Below, one piece after another: positions 16,987-25,796 of a stretch of DNA of 64,000 bases. The stretch lies in NCBI RefSeq assembly GCF_902459695.1, contig NZ_CABPRZ010000013.1:1-64000 (forward strand). Reading direction: 5' to 3'. Within the stretch, counting starts at the first letter, position 1. Each line of letters begins with the position of its first letter. Source of the stretch: Pandoraea terrae. GTDB lineage: Bacteria; Pseudomonadota; Gammaproteobacteria; Burkholderiales; Burkholderiaceae. Under the pieces are notes generated by a model that ran no database searches, had not been told where the DNA came from, and saw nothing but the letters and a program-made list of their open reading frames with translations. A program made the translations under genes and the position numbers.

Positions 16987-17835
16987 ATGCAAATTGAGCA
17001 ATTAACCGCTTCGATCGGCGCCGAGTTGGTCGGCGTCAACCTGGCCGATGCCGTTCACGACGACGGCCTGTTTGCCGAAATCCGCGCCGCGTTGGTCAAG
17101 CATCGGGTTCTGTTCCTGCGCGACCAGGACTTTACGCGTGCGGCACATGTCGCTTTTGCCCGTCGGTTCGGAGACCTGGAGGATCACCCCGTGGCGGGGA
17201 GCGACCCGGAGCACCCCGGTCTCGTGCGCATCTACAAGACACCTGACCAGCCCAACGACCGCTACGAGAATGCCTGGCATACGGACGCAACGTGGCGCAA
17301 CGCGCCTCCCTTCGGTTGTGTGCTGCGCTGTGTCGAGTGCCCGCCGGTCGGCGGCGACACGATGTGGGCGAACATGGTACTTGCCTACGAGAACCTGCCT
17401 GAGGACATCAAGCACCAGATCTCGGATCTACGCGCTCGCCACAGCATTGAGGCCAGCTTCGGCGCGGCCATGCCGATCGATAAGCGGCTCGCGCTAAAAG
17501 CGCAATTCCCGGATGCCGAACACCCCGTGGTACGCACCCACCCCGATACCGGCGAGAAGGTTCTGTTCGTCAACGCTTTCACCACGCATTTCACGAACTA
17601 CCACACGCCCGCGCGGGTGCGCTTCGGTCAGGACGCCAATCCTGGCGCCGGTCTGTTGCTCAACTACTTGGTCAGCCAAGCCTGCATTCCCGAATACCAG
17701 GTGCGCTGGCGTTGGAAACAAAACAGTGTCGCCATCTGGGACAACCGCAGCACACAGCATTACGCCGTGATGGACTACCCGCCGAGCCACCGCAAGATGG
17801 AACGTGCCGGGATCATTGGCGATATTCCTTTCTGA
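16987..17835 (+). CDS. TauD/TfdA family 2-oxoglutarate-dependent dioxygenase
   Basis: A 282-residue enzyme; ATG 16987 lies behind a gaggag site. Iron ligands are H98 and D100 (WHTDATW) and the distal H258 (TQHYAV). R269 and R273 (SHRKMERAGI) provide the 2-oxoglutarate contact. The fold begins with the usual IGAELVGVNLAD. Members hydroxylate taurine, alkyl sulfonates, aryloxyalkanoates, carnitine-like amines and many other carboxylates or sulfonates, releasing succinate and CO2. The substrate here is not known. Its neighbour is a beta-keto acid cleavage enzyme, so it may hydroxylate a precursor that is then oxidised to a beta-keto acid. Confidence 0.88.
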   Translation: MQIEQLTASIGAELVGVNLADAVHDDGLFAEIRAALVKHRVLFLRDQDFTRAAHVAFARRFGDLEDHPVAGSDPEHPGLVRIYKTPDQPNDRYENAWHTDATWRNAPPFGCVLRCVECPPVGGDTMWANMVLAYENLPEDIKHQISDLRARHSIEASFGAAMPIDKRLALKAQFPDAEHPVVRTHPDTGEKVLFVNAFTTHFTNYHTPARVRFGQDANPGAGLLLNYLVSQACIPEYQVRWRWKQNSVAIWDNRSTQHYAVMDYPPSHRKMERAGIIGDIPF

Positions 17836-17866
17836 CCTTCGACCAGGCATGCGCCAGGAGTAAAAT

Positions 17867-18922
17867 ATGCAGTTTTTTGACGATTCCCTGCACCCCGAAA
17901 ACCAGGACAAAGTGGTCATCACCGTCGCGCCTTACGGTCCTGAATGGATGCCCGCCGATTTCCCGGAAGACATCCCCGTCTCGATGGATGAGCACGTTCA
18001 GAAGGCCGTGGATTGTTACGACGCGGGTGCCACGGTGCTTCACCTCCATGTCCGCGAGCTGGACGGCAAGGGGTCCAAGCGCCTGTCCAAGTTCAACGAG
18101 TTGCTCGACCGGCTGCGCGTTGCCGTGCCGGATATGATTCTGCAAGTGGGCGGCTCCATTTCATTTGCCCCGGAAGACGACGGCGCGGCTGCCAAATGGT
18201 TGTCCGATGACACCCGGCACATGCTCGCCGAGTTGATGCCGAAGCCGGATCAGGTAACCGTTGCGATTAACACGGTGCAGATGAATATTACGGAGCTCAT
18301 GAATCGTGAAGACATCAAGGGGACGTCGCTGAACGAACCCACCTACTGGGAAGCGTACCGGGAAATGACGGTCCCGGCCGGACCCGGCTGGGTTGAGGAG
18401 CATCTGAAGCGCCTGCAGGCCGCCGGCGTTCAACCGCATTTCCAGTTGACTGGCATGCATGCGCTCGAAACGCTGGAGCGCTTGATTCGGCGTGGCGTGT
18501 ATCTTGGGCCACTCAATGTCACTTGGGTTGGCATCGGAGGTGGCTTCGACGGACCGAATCCCTATAACTTCATGGAATTTATCCGGCGTTGCCCGGACGG
18601 GGCCTGCATCACGCTCGAATCGCTGATGAAAAACGTCCTGCCGATCAACACGATGGCGATGGCCCTCGGACTGCATCCGCGCTGCGGCATCGAAGACACG
18701 ATCATCGACCAGCATGGTAACCGCATGACGTCCGTGCAGCAGATTGAGCAGTGCGTGCGTATCGCACACGAATTGGGACGTGAAGTGGCCAACGGAAAGG
18801 AAGCAAAAAAGATCTACAAGATCGGAGAGCAATACCGGACCGTAGACGAAACGTTGACCAGGCTCGGCCTGCCGCCTAACCGCAAGTCAGGTGAAAGGAA
18901 TGTACCGCTGCGTTCCTTGTGA
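17867..18922 (+). CDS. BKACE family enzyme (DUF849, 3-keto-5-aminohexanoate cleavage type)
   Basis: A 351-residue TIM-barrel protein of the beta-keto acid cleavage enzyme family. The zinc-binding motif is HLHVR (H59, H61), followed by LTGMHALETLERLIRRGVYL and the signature LHPRCGIEDTI near residue 270. Known members transfer an acetyl unit from a beta-keto acid to acetyl-CoA, giving acetoacetyl-CoA and a shortened CoA ester. The family is large and mostly of unknown specificity. The N-terminal 40 residues (MQFFDDSLHPENQDKVVITV) and a long central insertion between the motifs are typical of the larger subgroup. Clustered with a dioxygenase and an MFS carrier; probably the carbon-carbon cleaving step. 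Confidence 0.85.
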   Translation: MQFFDDSLHPENQDKVVITVAPYGPEWMPADFPEDIPVSMDEHVQKAVDCYDAGATVLHLHVRELDGKGSKRLSKFNELLDRLRVAVPDMILQVGGSISFAPEDDGAAAKWLSDDTRHMLAELMPKPDQVTVAINTVQMNITELMNREDIKGTSLNEPTYWEAYREMTVPAGPGWVEEHLKRLQAAGVQPHFQLTGMHALETLERLIRRGVYLGPLNVTWVGIGGGFDGPNPYNFMEFIRRCPDGACITLESLMKNVLPINTMAMALGLHPRCGIEDTIIDQHGNRMTSVQQIEQCVRIAHELGREVANGKEAKKIYKIGEQYRTVDETLTRLGLPPNRKSGERNVPLRSL

Positions 18923-19056
18923 CATTGTGATTGTGGCGCCAGGTGCGGCAGATGTTGCCGCGTGACTAGAAGACTCCCCGGCAAGCACAGGAAGCGATCC
19001 GCTGTACTCGCGTGCAGAAGAGAAAGCCCGGACGCCGGAACGTGGAGGAGACGATT

Positions 19057-20382
19057 TTGGACGCTCATTGCATTGAGCCCGCTACGGGCAATTTCTCTGT
19101 CGCACCCGCAGTTCCGCGCACTTACGCCTGGGTTGTTTTCGCGCTGACCTTTGGCTTGCTGCTGTCGGACTATATGTCGCGCCAGGTGCTCAACGCGGTC
19201 TTCCCGTTACTCAAGAGCGCGTGGGGTCTCTCGGACACCCGGCTCGGCTCGTTGAGCGGCGTGGTGGCCCTGATCGTCGGTTTGCTGACGTTCCCGCTGT
19301 CGGTGATCGCTGACCGTTGGGGGCGCGTCAGAGGCATCGTTGCGATGGCGGCGGTCTGGAGTCTGGCGACGCTGGGTTGTGCGCTCGCGACGAACTTCGG
19401 TGAGATGCTTGTGGCACGCGCATTTGTGGGGCTTGGCGAAGCGGCTTATGGCAGTGTAGGCGTTGCGCTGATCCTGAGTATCTTTCCGATGCATCTGCGT
19501 TCCACCCTGACTGCGGCATTCATGGCGGGCGGCGCATTCGGCTCCGTGCTCGGCATGTCGCTCGGTGGCGTCGTCGCAGTACATCTTGGTTGGCGATGGT
19601 CGTTCGGGACGATGGCGTTGCTTGGCATTCTGCTAACTGCGGCGTTCTGGCTGGTGGTCACGGAGAAGCGGATCTGTTCGGACCATCGGAACGCCCATGA
19701 GCGAAGACCGAACGGGCAAGGCGTGTGCAGCAGTTTGCGCATGTTGGTCGCCGGACTCTTCTCCACGATATCAGTGGTATGCGCATACGTCGGGAGCGGC
19801 CTGCAACTGTTCATTCTTGGATCCCTGTTCGTATGGATGCCGAGTTTTCTCAATCGTTACTACGGCTTGGCACCCGACAAGGCGGGTGCGGGCGCTGCGA
19901 TGTTCGTCATGATCGGCGCGGTCGGGATGGTCTTGTGCGGCATCGTGACCGATAGGGTCAGCCAGACGGTGCCGGCGCGCAAATGGGGGACCGCAATCGC
20001 TTATTGCCTGATTTCGTTCACCTTGCTCCTGATCGGCTTCCACGTGAAACCCGGCGCATTGCAACTGGTGTTGATTGGCGTCGGCATGCTTGTTGTTGCC
20101 GGGACATCCGGTCCCGCCGGCGCGATGGTTGCGAATCTCACGCCGTCGACGATTCATGCCTCGGCTTTCGCCACCTTGACGCTCGCAAACAACCTGCTTG
20201 GCTTGGCACCGGGTCCCTTCGTCACCGGTGTCGTTGCCGACCGGGTCGGCCTGCTTGGGGCACTGCAGTGGATTCCGCTGATGGCGCTTCTTGCTGCGGT
20301 GGCGTTTGCGATCGGCAGGTCGAACTACTCGAACGATTTGCGTCGCCTCGACGCGCTGCGTCGCGCGGCAAAAAAGTCATGA
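19057..20382 (+). CDS. MFS transporter
   Basis: About 441 residues with twelve predicted membrane segments. I chose TTG 19057 because ggaggag lies 7 bp upstream; a GTG at 19012 in the same frame has no such site. The first cytoplasmic loop carries the MFS motif in the form DRWGRVRGI after TM2. An acidic residue in TM1 (LSDYMSRQ) matches the anion:cation symporter branch, which takes up organic acids. It lies between the BKACE gene and a small hydrolase gene in an evident operon and is the likely importer of the cluster's substrate. Confidence 0.85.
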   Translation: MDAHCIEPATGNFSVAPAVPRTYAWVVFALTFGLLLSDYMSRQVLNAVFPLLKSAWGLSDTRLGSLSGVVALIVGLLTFPLSVIADRWGRVRGIVAMAAVWSLATLGCALATNFGEMLVARAFVGLGEAAYGSVGVALILSIFPMHLRSTLTAAFMAGGAFGSVLGMSLGGVVAVHLGWRWSFGTMALLGILLTAAFWLVVTEKRICSDHRNAHERRPNGQGVCSSLRMLVAGLFSTISVVCAYVGSGLQLFILGSLFVWMPSFLNRYYGLAPDKAGAGAAMFVMIGAVGMVLCGIVTDRVSQTVPARKWGTAIAYCLISFTLLLIGFHVKPGALQLVLIGVGMLVVAGTSGPAGAMVANLTPSTIHASAFATLTLANNLLGLAPGPFVTGVVADRVGLLGALQWIPLMALLAAVAFAIGRSNYSNDLRRLDALRRAAKKS

Positions 20383-20419
20383 CGGCGGCCAGGACACACG
20401 AATTCATAAGAGACGAGCG

Positions 20420-20983
20420 ATGAAGACCCCGGTTTCAACCCCCACCATCCTGATAGTTCCAGGCTTGCGAGACCACGTAGAGGATCACTGGCAAACGCAT
20501 CTGGAGCGCGCGCTGCCCAATGCGCGGTCGGTGCCCCCGCTGGAACATGACAAATTGTGCCGTGCATCGCGAGTTGCCGCGCTGGACGCCGCTGTGGCGC
20601 GGATCGAAGGTCCGATCATTCTTGTTGCGCACAGCGCCGGGGTGATGATCGTCGCGCATTGGGCGATACAGCACGACCGCGAAATCGCCGGTGCGTTACT
20701 GGCGACGCCGCCGGATTTGGAAGTGCCGATGCCCGACGGCTACCCGCGTCTGGATGATCTGCGTGAGCAGGGCTGGTTCCCGATTCCGCGTCAGGTTCTG
20801 CCGTTCCCGAGTATTGTCGCTGCCAGTACGAACGACCCGCTGGGACGCATCGAGCGCGTTGCGGAACTGGCAGACGCGTGGGGTAGCCGTTTTGTTGACC
20901 TCGGCGCCGTGGGGCATCTGAACCCGGCCAGCGGGTACGGCGTATGGCCGCGCGCCACCGAGTTAATCGCCGAACTACCGTGA
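20420..20983 (+). CDS. small alpha/beta hydrolase (RBBP9/YdeN family)
   Basis: A 187-residue serine hydrolase-fold protein starting at ATG 20420. The nucleophile elbow is AHSAGV; the acid is in AASTNDPLG and the base in VGHLNPASGYG, all placed as in RBBP9/YdeN proteins. The N-terminal ILIVPGLRDHVEDHWQTHLE is the family signature. Members are small esterases or hydrolases of largely unknown substrate. It is the fifth gene of the cluster, 37 bp after the MFS gene and 41 bp before the porin gene. It could hydrolyse an ester or lactone produced by the oxidative enzymes. Confidence 0.85.
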   Translation: MKTPVSTPTILIVPGLRDHVEDHWQTHLERALPNARSVPPLEHDKLCRASRVAALDAAVARIEGPIILVAHSAGVMIVAHWAIQHDREIAGALLATPPDLEVPMPDGYPRLDDLREQGWFPIPRQVLPFPSIVAASTNDPLGRIERVAELADAWGSRFVDLGAVGHLNPASGYGVWPRATELIAELP

Positions 20984-21024
20984 GACAACGGAAAAGTTCA
21001 AATAAGTGGAGACAAGGAGGAGCG

Positions 21025-22152
21025 ATGAGGTTGAAATGGTTTGTGGTACCAGCGATGGTTGCAATGGGGAGTGCGGCGTACGCGCAATCGTCGGTGACAC
21101 TGTATGGCAACGTCGATGCCGGGGTGTTGTATCAAAGTACGGCCGCGGCAACGTTCAGTCCGGTCGCGACAAACCAGGGGAAACTCTATCGGTTCAAGGA
21201 TGGCGGCATTTATGCGAGTAATTGGGGCATCAAGGGAACGGAGGACATTGGTGGGGGCTACCATGTCAATTTCAAGCTGCAGGGTTCATTCGATACCGGA
21301 ACCGGCAAATTCGGCCTCGCTGACACCACGGGCGGGACAGCGATTTTCAACCAGGTAGCCACCATCGGTGTCTCCGGTCCGTTCGGATCCGTCAATGCGG
21401 GTCGACAGATTGTGCCGATGGCTTGGGCCATGGCGGAAACCGACGTTCGTTCAGCGCAGTACTTCGGAAGTATTCTGACCGCATGGCTGGGCATGAACCA
21501 GGCGGCGGGTTGGGCCGGCACCAACACCAACGCGCCGATCGGTGCGCTGTACGACAGCAACGCGATCGTCTATGAATCGCCGAAGTTCGGCGGCGTGTCC
21601 GCCGTGGTCGAATACGCGCCGGGCGGCTCGCCGGGCCACTTCCAGGGTGGCACGCGCGAGTCGGCCATACTCAAGTACTCGAATTATGGACTTGCAGTGT
21701 CAGCCGTCTACTACAACGCACATGACACCAACCCCGCAACCGGCTCACCGCTGATCGGCGTCGCCAACAACCGCTTCGTCTATCTGGGGGCCAAATATAC
21801 GATGCAGAATGGTCTCTCGGCGTCCGCGTCATACAGCAACGGCAAGAATCCTTCGAATGCAAATGCAGTCAACATCGACATGTATTCGGCGGGATTGGGC
21901 TATCAGATCACGCCTGTGTTGCAGGTCACCAGCGGGCTCTATTACCTGAAGGACAAGAATAATTCGGCCAACCGCTCGACCGAGGTCGCGGCCGGAGCCG
22001 AATACCGCTTCTCCAAAACCACCATGATTTATGGCCAGGTGGGGCACGTGAATAACAAGGGGACGATGACCACGACGATTACCTACGGTCAGCCCGTCGC
22101 GCCTGGCACGGGGACAACGGCAGTCATGCTGGGCATGCGCCATTCCTTCTGA
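21025..22152 (+). CDS. Gram-negative porin (general bacterial porin family)
   Basis: A 375-residue outer-membrane porin. ATG 21025 has an aaggaggag site. The signal peptide MRLKWFVVPAMVAMGSAAYA is followed by the classical mature start QSSVTLYGNVDAGV, and the protein ends in MLGMRHSF with the C-terminal Phe needed for BAM recognition. Sixteen-stranded trimeric porins of this type dominate Burkholderiales outer membranes. Its place as last gene of the AraC-controlled cluster suggests that it admits the cluster's substrate. It stops 3 bp before the end of the convergent LysR gene, so the two transcripts meet without a clear terminator. Confidence 0.92.
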   Translation: MRLKWFVVPAMVAMGSAAYAQSSVTLYGNVDAGVLYQSTAAATFSPVATNQGKLYRFKDGGIYASNWGIKGTEDIGGGYHVNFKLQGSFDTGTGKFGLADTTGGTAIFNQVATIGVSGPFGSVNAGRQIVPMAWAMAETDVRSAQYFGSILTAWLGMNQAAGWAGTNTNAPIGALYDSNAIVYESPKFGGVSAVVEYAPGGSPGHFQGGTRESAILKYSNYGLAVSAVYYNAHDTNPATGSPLIGVANNRFVYLGAKYTMQNGLSASASYSNGKNPSNANAVNIDMYSAGLGYQITPVLQVTSGLYYLKDKNNSANRSTEVAAGAEYRFSKTTMIYGQVGHVNNKGTMTTTITYGQPVAPGTGTTAVMLGMRHSF

Positions 22153-22155
22153 TGA

Positions 22156-23061
22156 TCAAGCGCGCCTCTCTACCCCCGCAACCGATTTGTACAGCACATC
22201 CTTGAGCGCGCCGAACGCCGGATTGTCGTTGTCCTTGCGGAACGTGAAGCACAGTTCGACCGGATGGGCCGGGCTGGTTCGAACGGGCCGATAGACCACG
22301 CCTTCAAACCGCAGCGTGGCGGCGGCAGCGGGAATCAGCGCGACACCCATGCCGGCGCGCACCAGTGCCAGCATCAGGTGGATCTGGCTGACGTATTCCA
22401 CGATGTCTGGCTGCACCCCCGCGCTCTCGAAAAGCCGGGTGACGAGCATGTGAAAGTAGCGTGCCTCGTAGGGCGAGTACATGAGGAAGGGCTGGCGGTC
22501 GAACGCCGCCAGCGTCGGCGTGTCAGGCCAGTCCGTCGCCATCGCCTCCGGCAGCGCGAGCACCAGCGATTCCTGTGAGCACGGCAACACGGTGAGTTCC
22601 CCATGTTCGACCGGCGGGCGCAACAGGCCGAGATCGATCTGACGCGCGTCCAGCGCCTCAAGCTGCGCGCCGCTCACCATCTCCTTCAAGACCAGCCGCA
22701 CCCCAGGGGAACGCGTGCGCACCTCGCGCACGAGCGATGGCAGCAAACCATAACCCACCGAGGCCGTAAACCCGATCGCCAGAGATCCGGCCGCGCCGGC
22801 GGCAACCCGCCGCGCCGTGGCGGCAGCTTCGTCCGCCAGGCGCAGGATGCGCGCCGCATCCGGCAGAAAGCTGCGGCCTGCCATGGTCAGCTTGACCGAT
22901 CGGCTGCTGCGCTCCAGCAATTGTGCGCCCACCTGGTGTTCGAGCAGGCGGATCTGCCGGCTGAGCGGCGGCTGGGTCAGGTGCAGGCGCTCGGCTGCGC
23001 GGCCGAAGTGCAATTCTTCCGCCACGGCAACGAAGCAACGGAGTTGGCTGAGGTCGAACAT
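22156..23061 (-). CDS. LysR family regulator of the glucarate/galactarate cluster
   Basis: A 301-residue LTTR starting at ATG 23061 (MFDLSQLRCFVAVAEELHFG); longer in-frame starts add sequence foreign to the family. The winged HTH (residues 1-60) contains RAAERLHLTQPPLSRQIRLLE. The C-terminal effector domain is of the periplasmic-binding type. It is divergently transcribed from the 5-dehydro-4-deoxyglucarate dehydratase gene, with 107 bp between, the classic arrangement for a LysR activator and its operon. The effector is probably glucarate or a pathway intermediate (inference). Confidence 0.88.
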   Translation of the reverse strand: MFDLSQLRCFVAVAEELHFGRAAERLHLTQPPLSRQIRLLEHQVGAQLLERSSRSVKLTMAGRSFLPDAARILRLADEAAATARRVAAGAAGSLAIGFTASVGYGLLPSLVREVRTRSPGVRLVLKEMVSGAQLEALDARQIDLGLLRPPVEHGELTVLPCSQESLVLALPEAMATDWPDTPTLAAFDRQPFLMYSPYEARYFHMLVTRLFESAGVQPDIVEYVSQIHLMLALVRAGMGVALIPAAAATLRFEGVVYRPVRTSPAHPVELCFTFRKDNDNPAFGALKDVLYKSVAGVERRA

Positions 23062-23168
23062 CGATTCAATATATGTATTAATCAAGTCATTCGTTATCTT
23101 GGACTTGAATCGTTCCAGGTGCAAGAATCTATTCACGTTTTGACCACCGATGCCACCACCGAATATCC
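23062..23168. promoter_or_regulatory. divergent control region between the LysR gene and the kdgD-type gene
   Basis: 107 bp, AT-rich near the regulator end (for example tcaatatatgtattaatcaa), which is where a LysR site and both promoters must lie. I could not single out a unique T-N11-A box. The dehydratase start has no recognisable ribosome-binding site, so its transcript may have a very short leader. Confidence 0.5.
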
Positions 23169-24101
23169 ATGTCACGCTATACACCTACCGAATTCGCCCG
23201 CCAGATCGGCACTGGCCTGCTGTCGTTCCCGGTCACGCATTTCAAGGCCGACCTGTCATTTGACGAGGCGGCTTACCGCGCCAACCTCAACTGGCTGTTC
23301 AGCCACGACGCTGCGGGGCTGTTTGCCGCAGGCGGCACGGGCGAGTTCTTCTCGCTCACGCCGACAGAGGTCGACCGCGTGGTGCGTGCGGCGGTGGAGG
23401 AAACCGGCGGACGCGTGCCGGTGATCGCCCCGGCGGGCTATGGCACGGCCATGGCTCGCGAATACTGCAAGGCCGCTGAAGCCGCTGGCGCCGATGGCAT
23501 CCTGCTGCTGCCGCCGTATCTCACCGAAGCCGCCAGCGACGGCGTGGCCGCGCACGTCGAGCAGGTGTGCAAGTCCACCCGACTGGGCGTGATTCTCTAC
23601 AACCGCGCCAACCAGGTGCTCGACGAAAACGCACTGGCCCGCCTGGCCGAGCGCTGCCCGAACCTCGTCGGGTTCAAGGATGGCGTGGGCGACCTCGAAC
23701 TGATGACGCGCATCTACGCGCGCATGGGCGATCGTTTCACCTACATCGGTGGCCTGCCCACCGCGGAAACCTTCGCGCTGCCGTATCTGGAAATGGGCGT
23801 GTCGACGTACTCGTCGGCCATCTTCAATTTCGTGCCGCAATTCGCGCTGGACTTCTATCAGGCCGTGCGTGCGCGCGACCATGCCAAGGTATTTGCCATG
23901 CTGAAGGCGTTCGTGCTGCCGTACATCGCGTTGCGCAATCGCAAGCGGGGTTATGCGGTGTCGATCGTCAAGGCCGGCATGAAGGTGGTGGGCCGCGATG
24001 CCGGCCCGGTGCGCACGCCGCTTACCGATCTGACCGAGACCGAGATCGCCGAGCTCGCGGCGCTGGTGTCCCGCGTGGCTGAGGTCGAAGCATGTCTCTG
24101 A
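23169..24101 (+). CDS. kdgD: 5-dehydro-4-deoxyglucarate dehydratase
   Basis: A 310-residue member of the DHDPS/NAL aldolase superfamily. The [12 protein letters not shown] loop, Tyr144 (ILYNRAN) and Schiff-base Lys170 (GFKDGVGD) match KdgD, which dehydrates and decarboxylates 5-dehydro-4-deoxy-D-glucarate to 2-oxoglutarate semialdehyde. The closing [19 protein letters not shown] stretch is typical. It precedes, and overlaps by 10 bp, the aldehyde dehydrogenase gene that takes the product to 2-oxoglutarate. The presence of this enzyme instead of an aldolase shows that glucarate and galactarate are degraded by the non-aldolase route. Confidence 0.92.
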   Translation: MSRYTPTEFARQIGTGLLSFPVTHFKADLSFDEAAYRANLNWLFSHDAAGLFAAGGTGEFFSLTPTEVDRVVRAAVEETGGRVPVIAPAGYGTAMAREYCKAAEAAGADGILLLPPYLTEAASDGVAAHVEQVCKSTRLGVILYNRANQVLDENALARLAERCPNLVGFKDGVGDLELMTRIYARMGDRFTYIGGLPTAETFALPYLEMGVSTYSSAIFNFVPQFALDFYQAVRARDHAKVFAMLKAFVLPYIALRNRKRGYAVSIVKAGMKVVGRDAGPVRTPLTDLTETEIAELAALVSRVAEVEACL

Positions 24102-25669
24102 GCGGCAATCTTCTGTTGGGCGAAGCGACGGTGCCGGGCGCTGCTGGTGCGCTGTTCGCCGTCAATCCCGCGACCGGCGAATCGCTGGAACCGGCCTTCA
24201 CGCTGGCGGACAAGGCGAATGTCGCGCACGCTTGCGCGCTTGCCGCGTCCGCTTTTGACGCATACCGTGAAAGTGCGCCCGAGGCGCGCGCGGCTTTCCT
24301 GGAAACCATTGCAGCAAACATCGAAGCCATTGGCGATACGCTGATCGAACGAGCCATGGCGGAGACCGCGCTGCCGCGCGCGCGGCTCGAAGGCGAACGG
24401 GCACGCACCTGCCATCAACTCCGGCTGTTTGCGTCCGTCGTGCGCGCGGGGGATGCCACGGGCGTGCGGATCGATCCCGCGCTGCCCGAGCGCAAGCCGC
24501 TGCCGCGTGCGGATCTGCGCCAGCGACGGATTGCGCTGGGGCCCGTCGCGGTGTTCGGCGCGAGCAATTTCCCGCTGGCGTTTTCAGTGGCGGGCGGCGA
24601 CACGGCGTCCGCGCTGGCGGCCGGATGCCCGGTGGTGGTCAAGGCGCATCCGGCGCATCCGGGCACGTCGGCGCTGGTGGGGCGGGCGATACAGGCGGCG
24701 GTCGCGGCATGCGAGCTGCCCGAAGGCGTGTTCTCGCTGGTGTTTGCGAACAACGACGTGGCTGGCACGCTGGTGTCCGATCCGCGCATCCAGGCTGTCG
24801 GCTTTACCGGCTCGCGCGCGGGCGGGCTGGCGCTGCTGAAAATGGCACAGGCACGTCCTCAGCCGATTCCGGTCTACGGCGAACTGAGCGCCGTCAACCC
24901 GATCTTTCTGCTGCCCGGTGCCCTTGCCAAGCGCGCGGGCGATCTGGGCAGGCAGTTCGCCGCATCGTTGACGATGGGCGCGGGCCAGTTCTGCACCAAC
25001 CCGGGCCTGCTGCTGGCGGTCGATGGCCCGGATGTGGATGCCTTCATTGCGGCGGCAGGCGAGGCGCTGACCGCCTGTGCCGCGCAAACGATGCTGTCGC
25101 CGGGCATTCACGCGGCCTACGAGCAGGGGGCTGCCCGGCTCGCGGCGCATGCGCAGGTCGCCTGTGTGGCGCGCGGCGTCGAGCCGTCCGGCCCCAATCG
25201 CGGCCGCGCCGCGTTGTTTACGACCGATGCCGCCAGCTTCCTTGCCGATCCGGCTTTGCACGAAGAGGTTTTCGGCGCGAGTGCGCTGCTGGTACGCTGC
25301 GCCGATGCTGCCACGCTGCGGGCCATCGCCGAATCGCTGGAGGGGCAGTTGACCGCCACCCTGCATCTGGACGCGGCTGACGCCGCGCTGGCGCGCGCGC
25401 TGCTGCCGACGCTGGAACGCAAGGCGGGCCGGATTCTGGCTAACGGCTGGCCCACCGGCGTCGAAGTCTGCCATGCGATGGTGCACGGCGGCCCGTGGCC
25501 CGCGACAACGGATGCACGCACCACGTCGGTCGGCACGGCGGCGATTGAGCGTTTCCTGCGCCCGGTCTGCTATCAGGATTTGCCGCCCGAACTCCTGCCT
25601 GCTGCGCTGCGCGACGATAATCCGCTGCATCTGCGCCGGCTGGTGGACGGCCAATGGAGTGCACCCTGA
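24092..25669 (+). CDS. 2-oxoglutarate semialdehyde dehydrogenase (aldehyde dehydrogenase family)
   Basis: A 525-residue NADP-type aldehyde dehydrogenase. The catalytic Cys301 sits in [10 protein letters not shown] and the general base Glu264 in [27 protein letters not shown] is the cofactor-binding signature of the alpha-ketoglutaric semialdehyde dehydrogenase group. Length and the GFTGSRAGG motif fit that group. It oxidises 2-oxoglutarate semialdehyde, the KdgD product, to 2-oxoglutarate. The start overlaps the end of kdgD, so the two are probably translated in a coupled manner. Confidence 0.9.
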   Translation: MSLSGNLLLGEATVPGAAGALFAVNPATGESLEPAFTLADKANVAHACALAASAFDAYRESAPEARAAFLETIAANIEAIGDTLIERAMAETALPRARLEGERARTCHQLRLFASVVRAGDATGVRIDPALPERKPLPRADLRQRRIALGPVAVFGASNFPLAFSVAGGDTASALAAGCPVVVKAHPAHPGTSALVGRAIQAAVAACELPEGVFSLVFANNDVAGTLVSDPRIQAVGFTGSRAGGLALLKMAQARPQPIPVYGELSAVNPIFLLPGALAKRAGDLGRQFAASLTMGAGQFCTNPGLLLAVDGPDVDAFIAAAGEALTACAAQTMLSPGIHAAYEQGAARLAAHAQVACVARGVEPSGPNRGRAALFTTDAASFLADPALHEEVFGASALLVRCADAATLRAIAESLEGQLTATLHLDAADAALARALLPTLERKAGRILANGWPTGVEVCHAMVHGGPWPATTDARTTSVGTAAIERFLRPVCYQDLPPELLPAALRDDNPLHLRRLVDGQWSAP

Positions 25670-25796
25670 GCCAGTCGCATTGACAGCAGGGCAATCCGTA
25701 TGCGTGTGAAACAACACTGAAAAGCCGGGCCGATCAGAGCCCGGCGGTCAGCAGCCCGCGCGTGTGACCGCACCGCGGCGTGAACAGGAGGAGACG

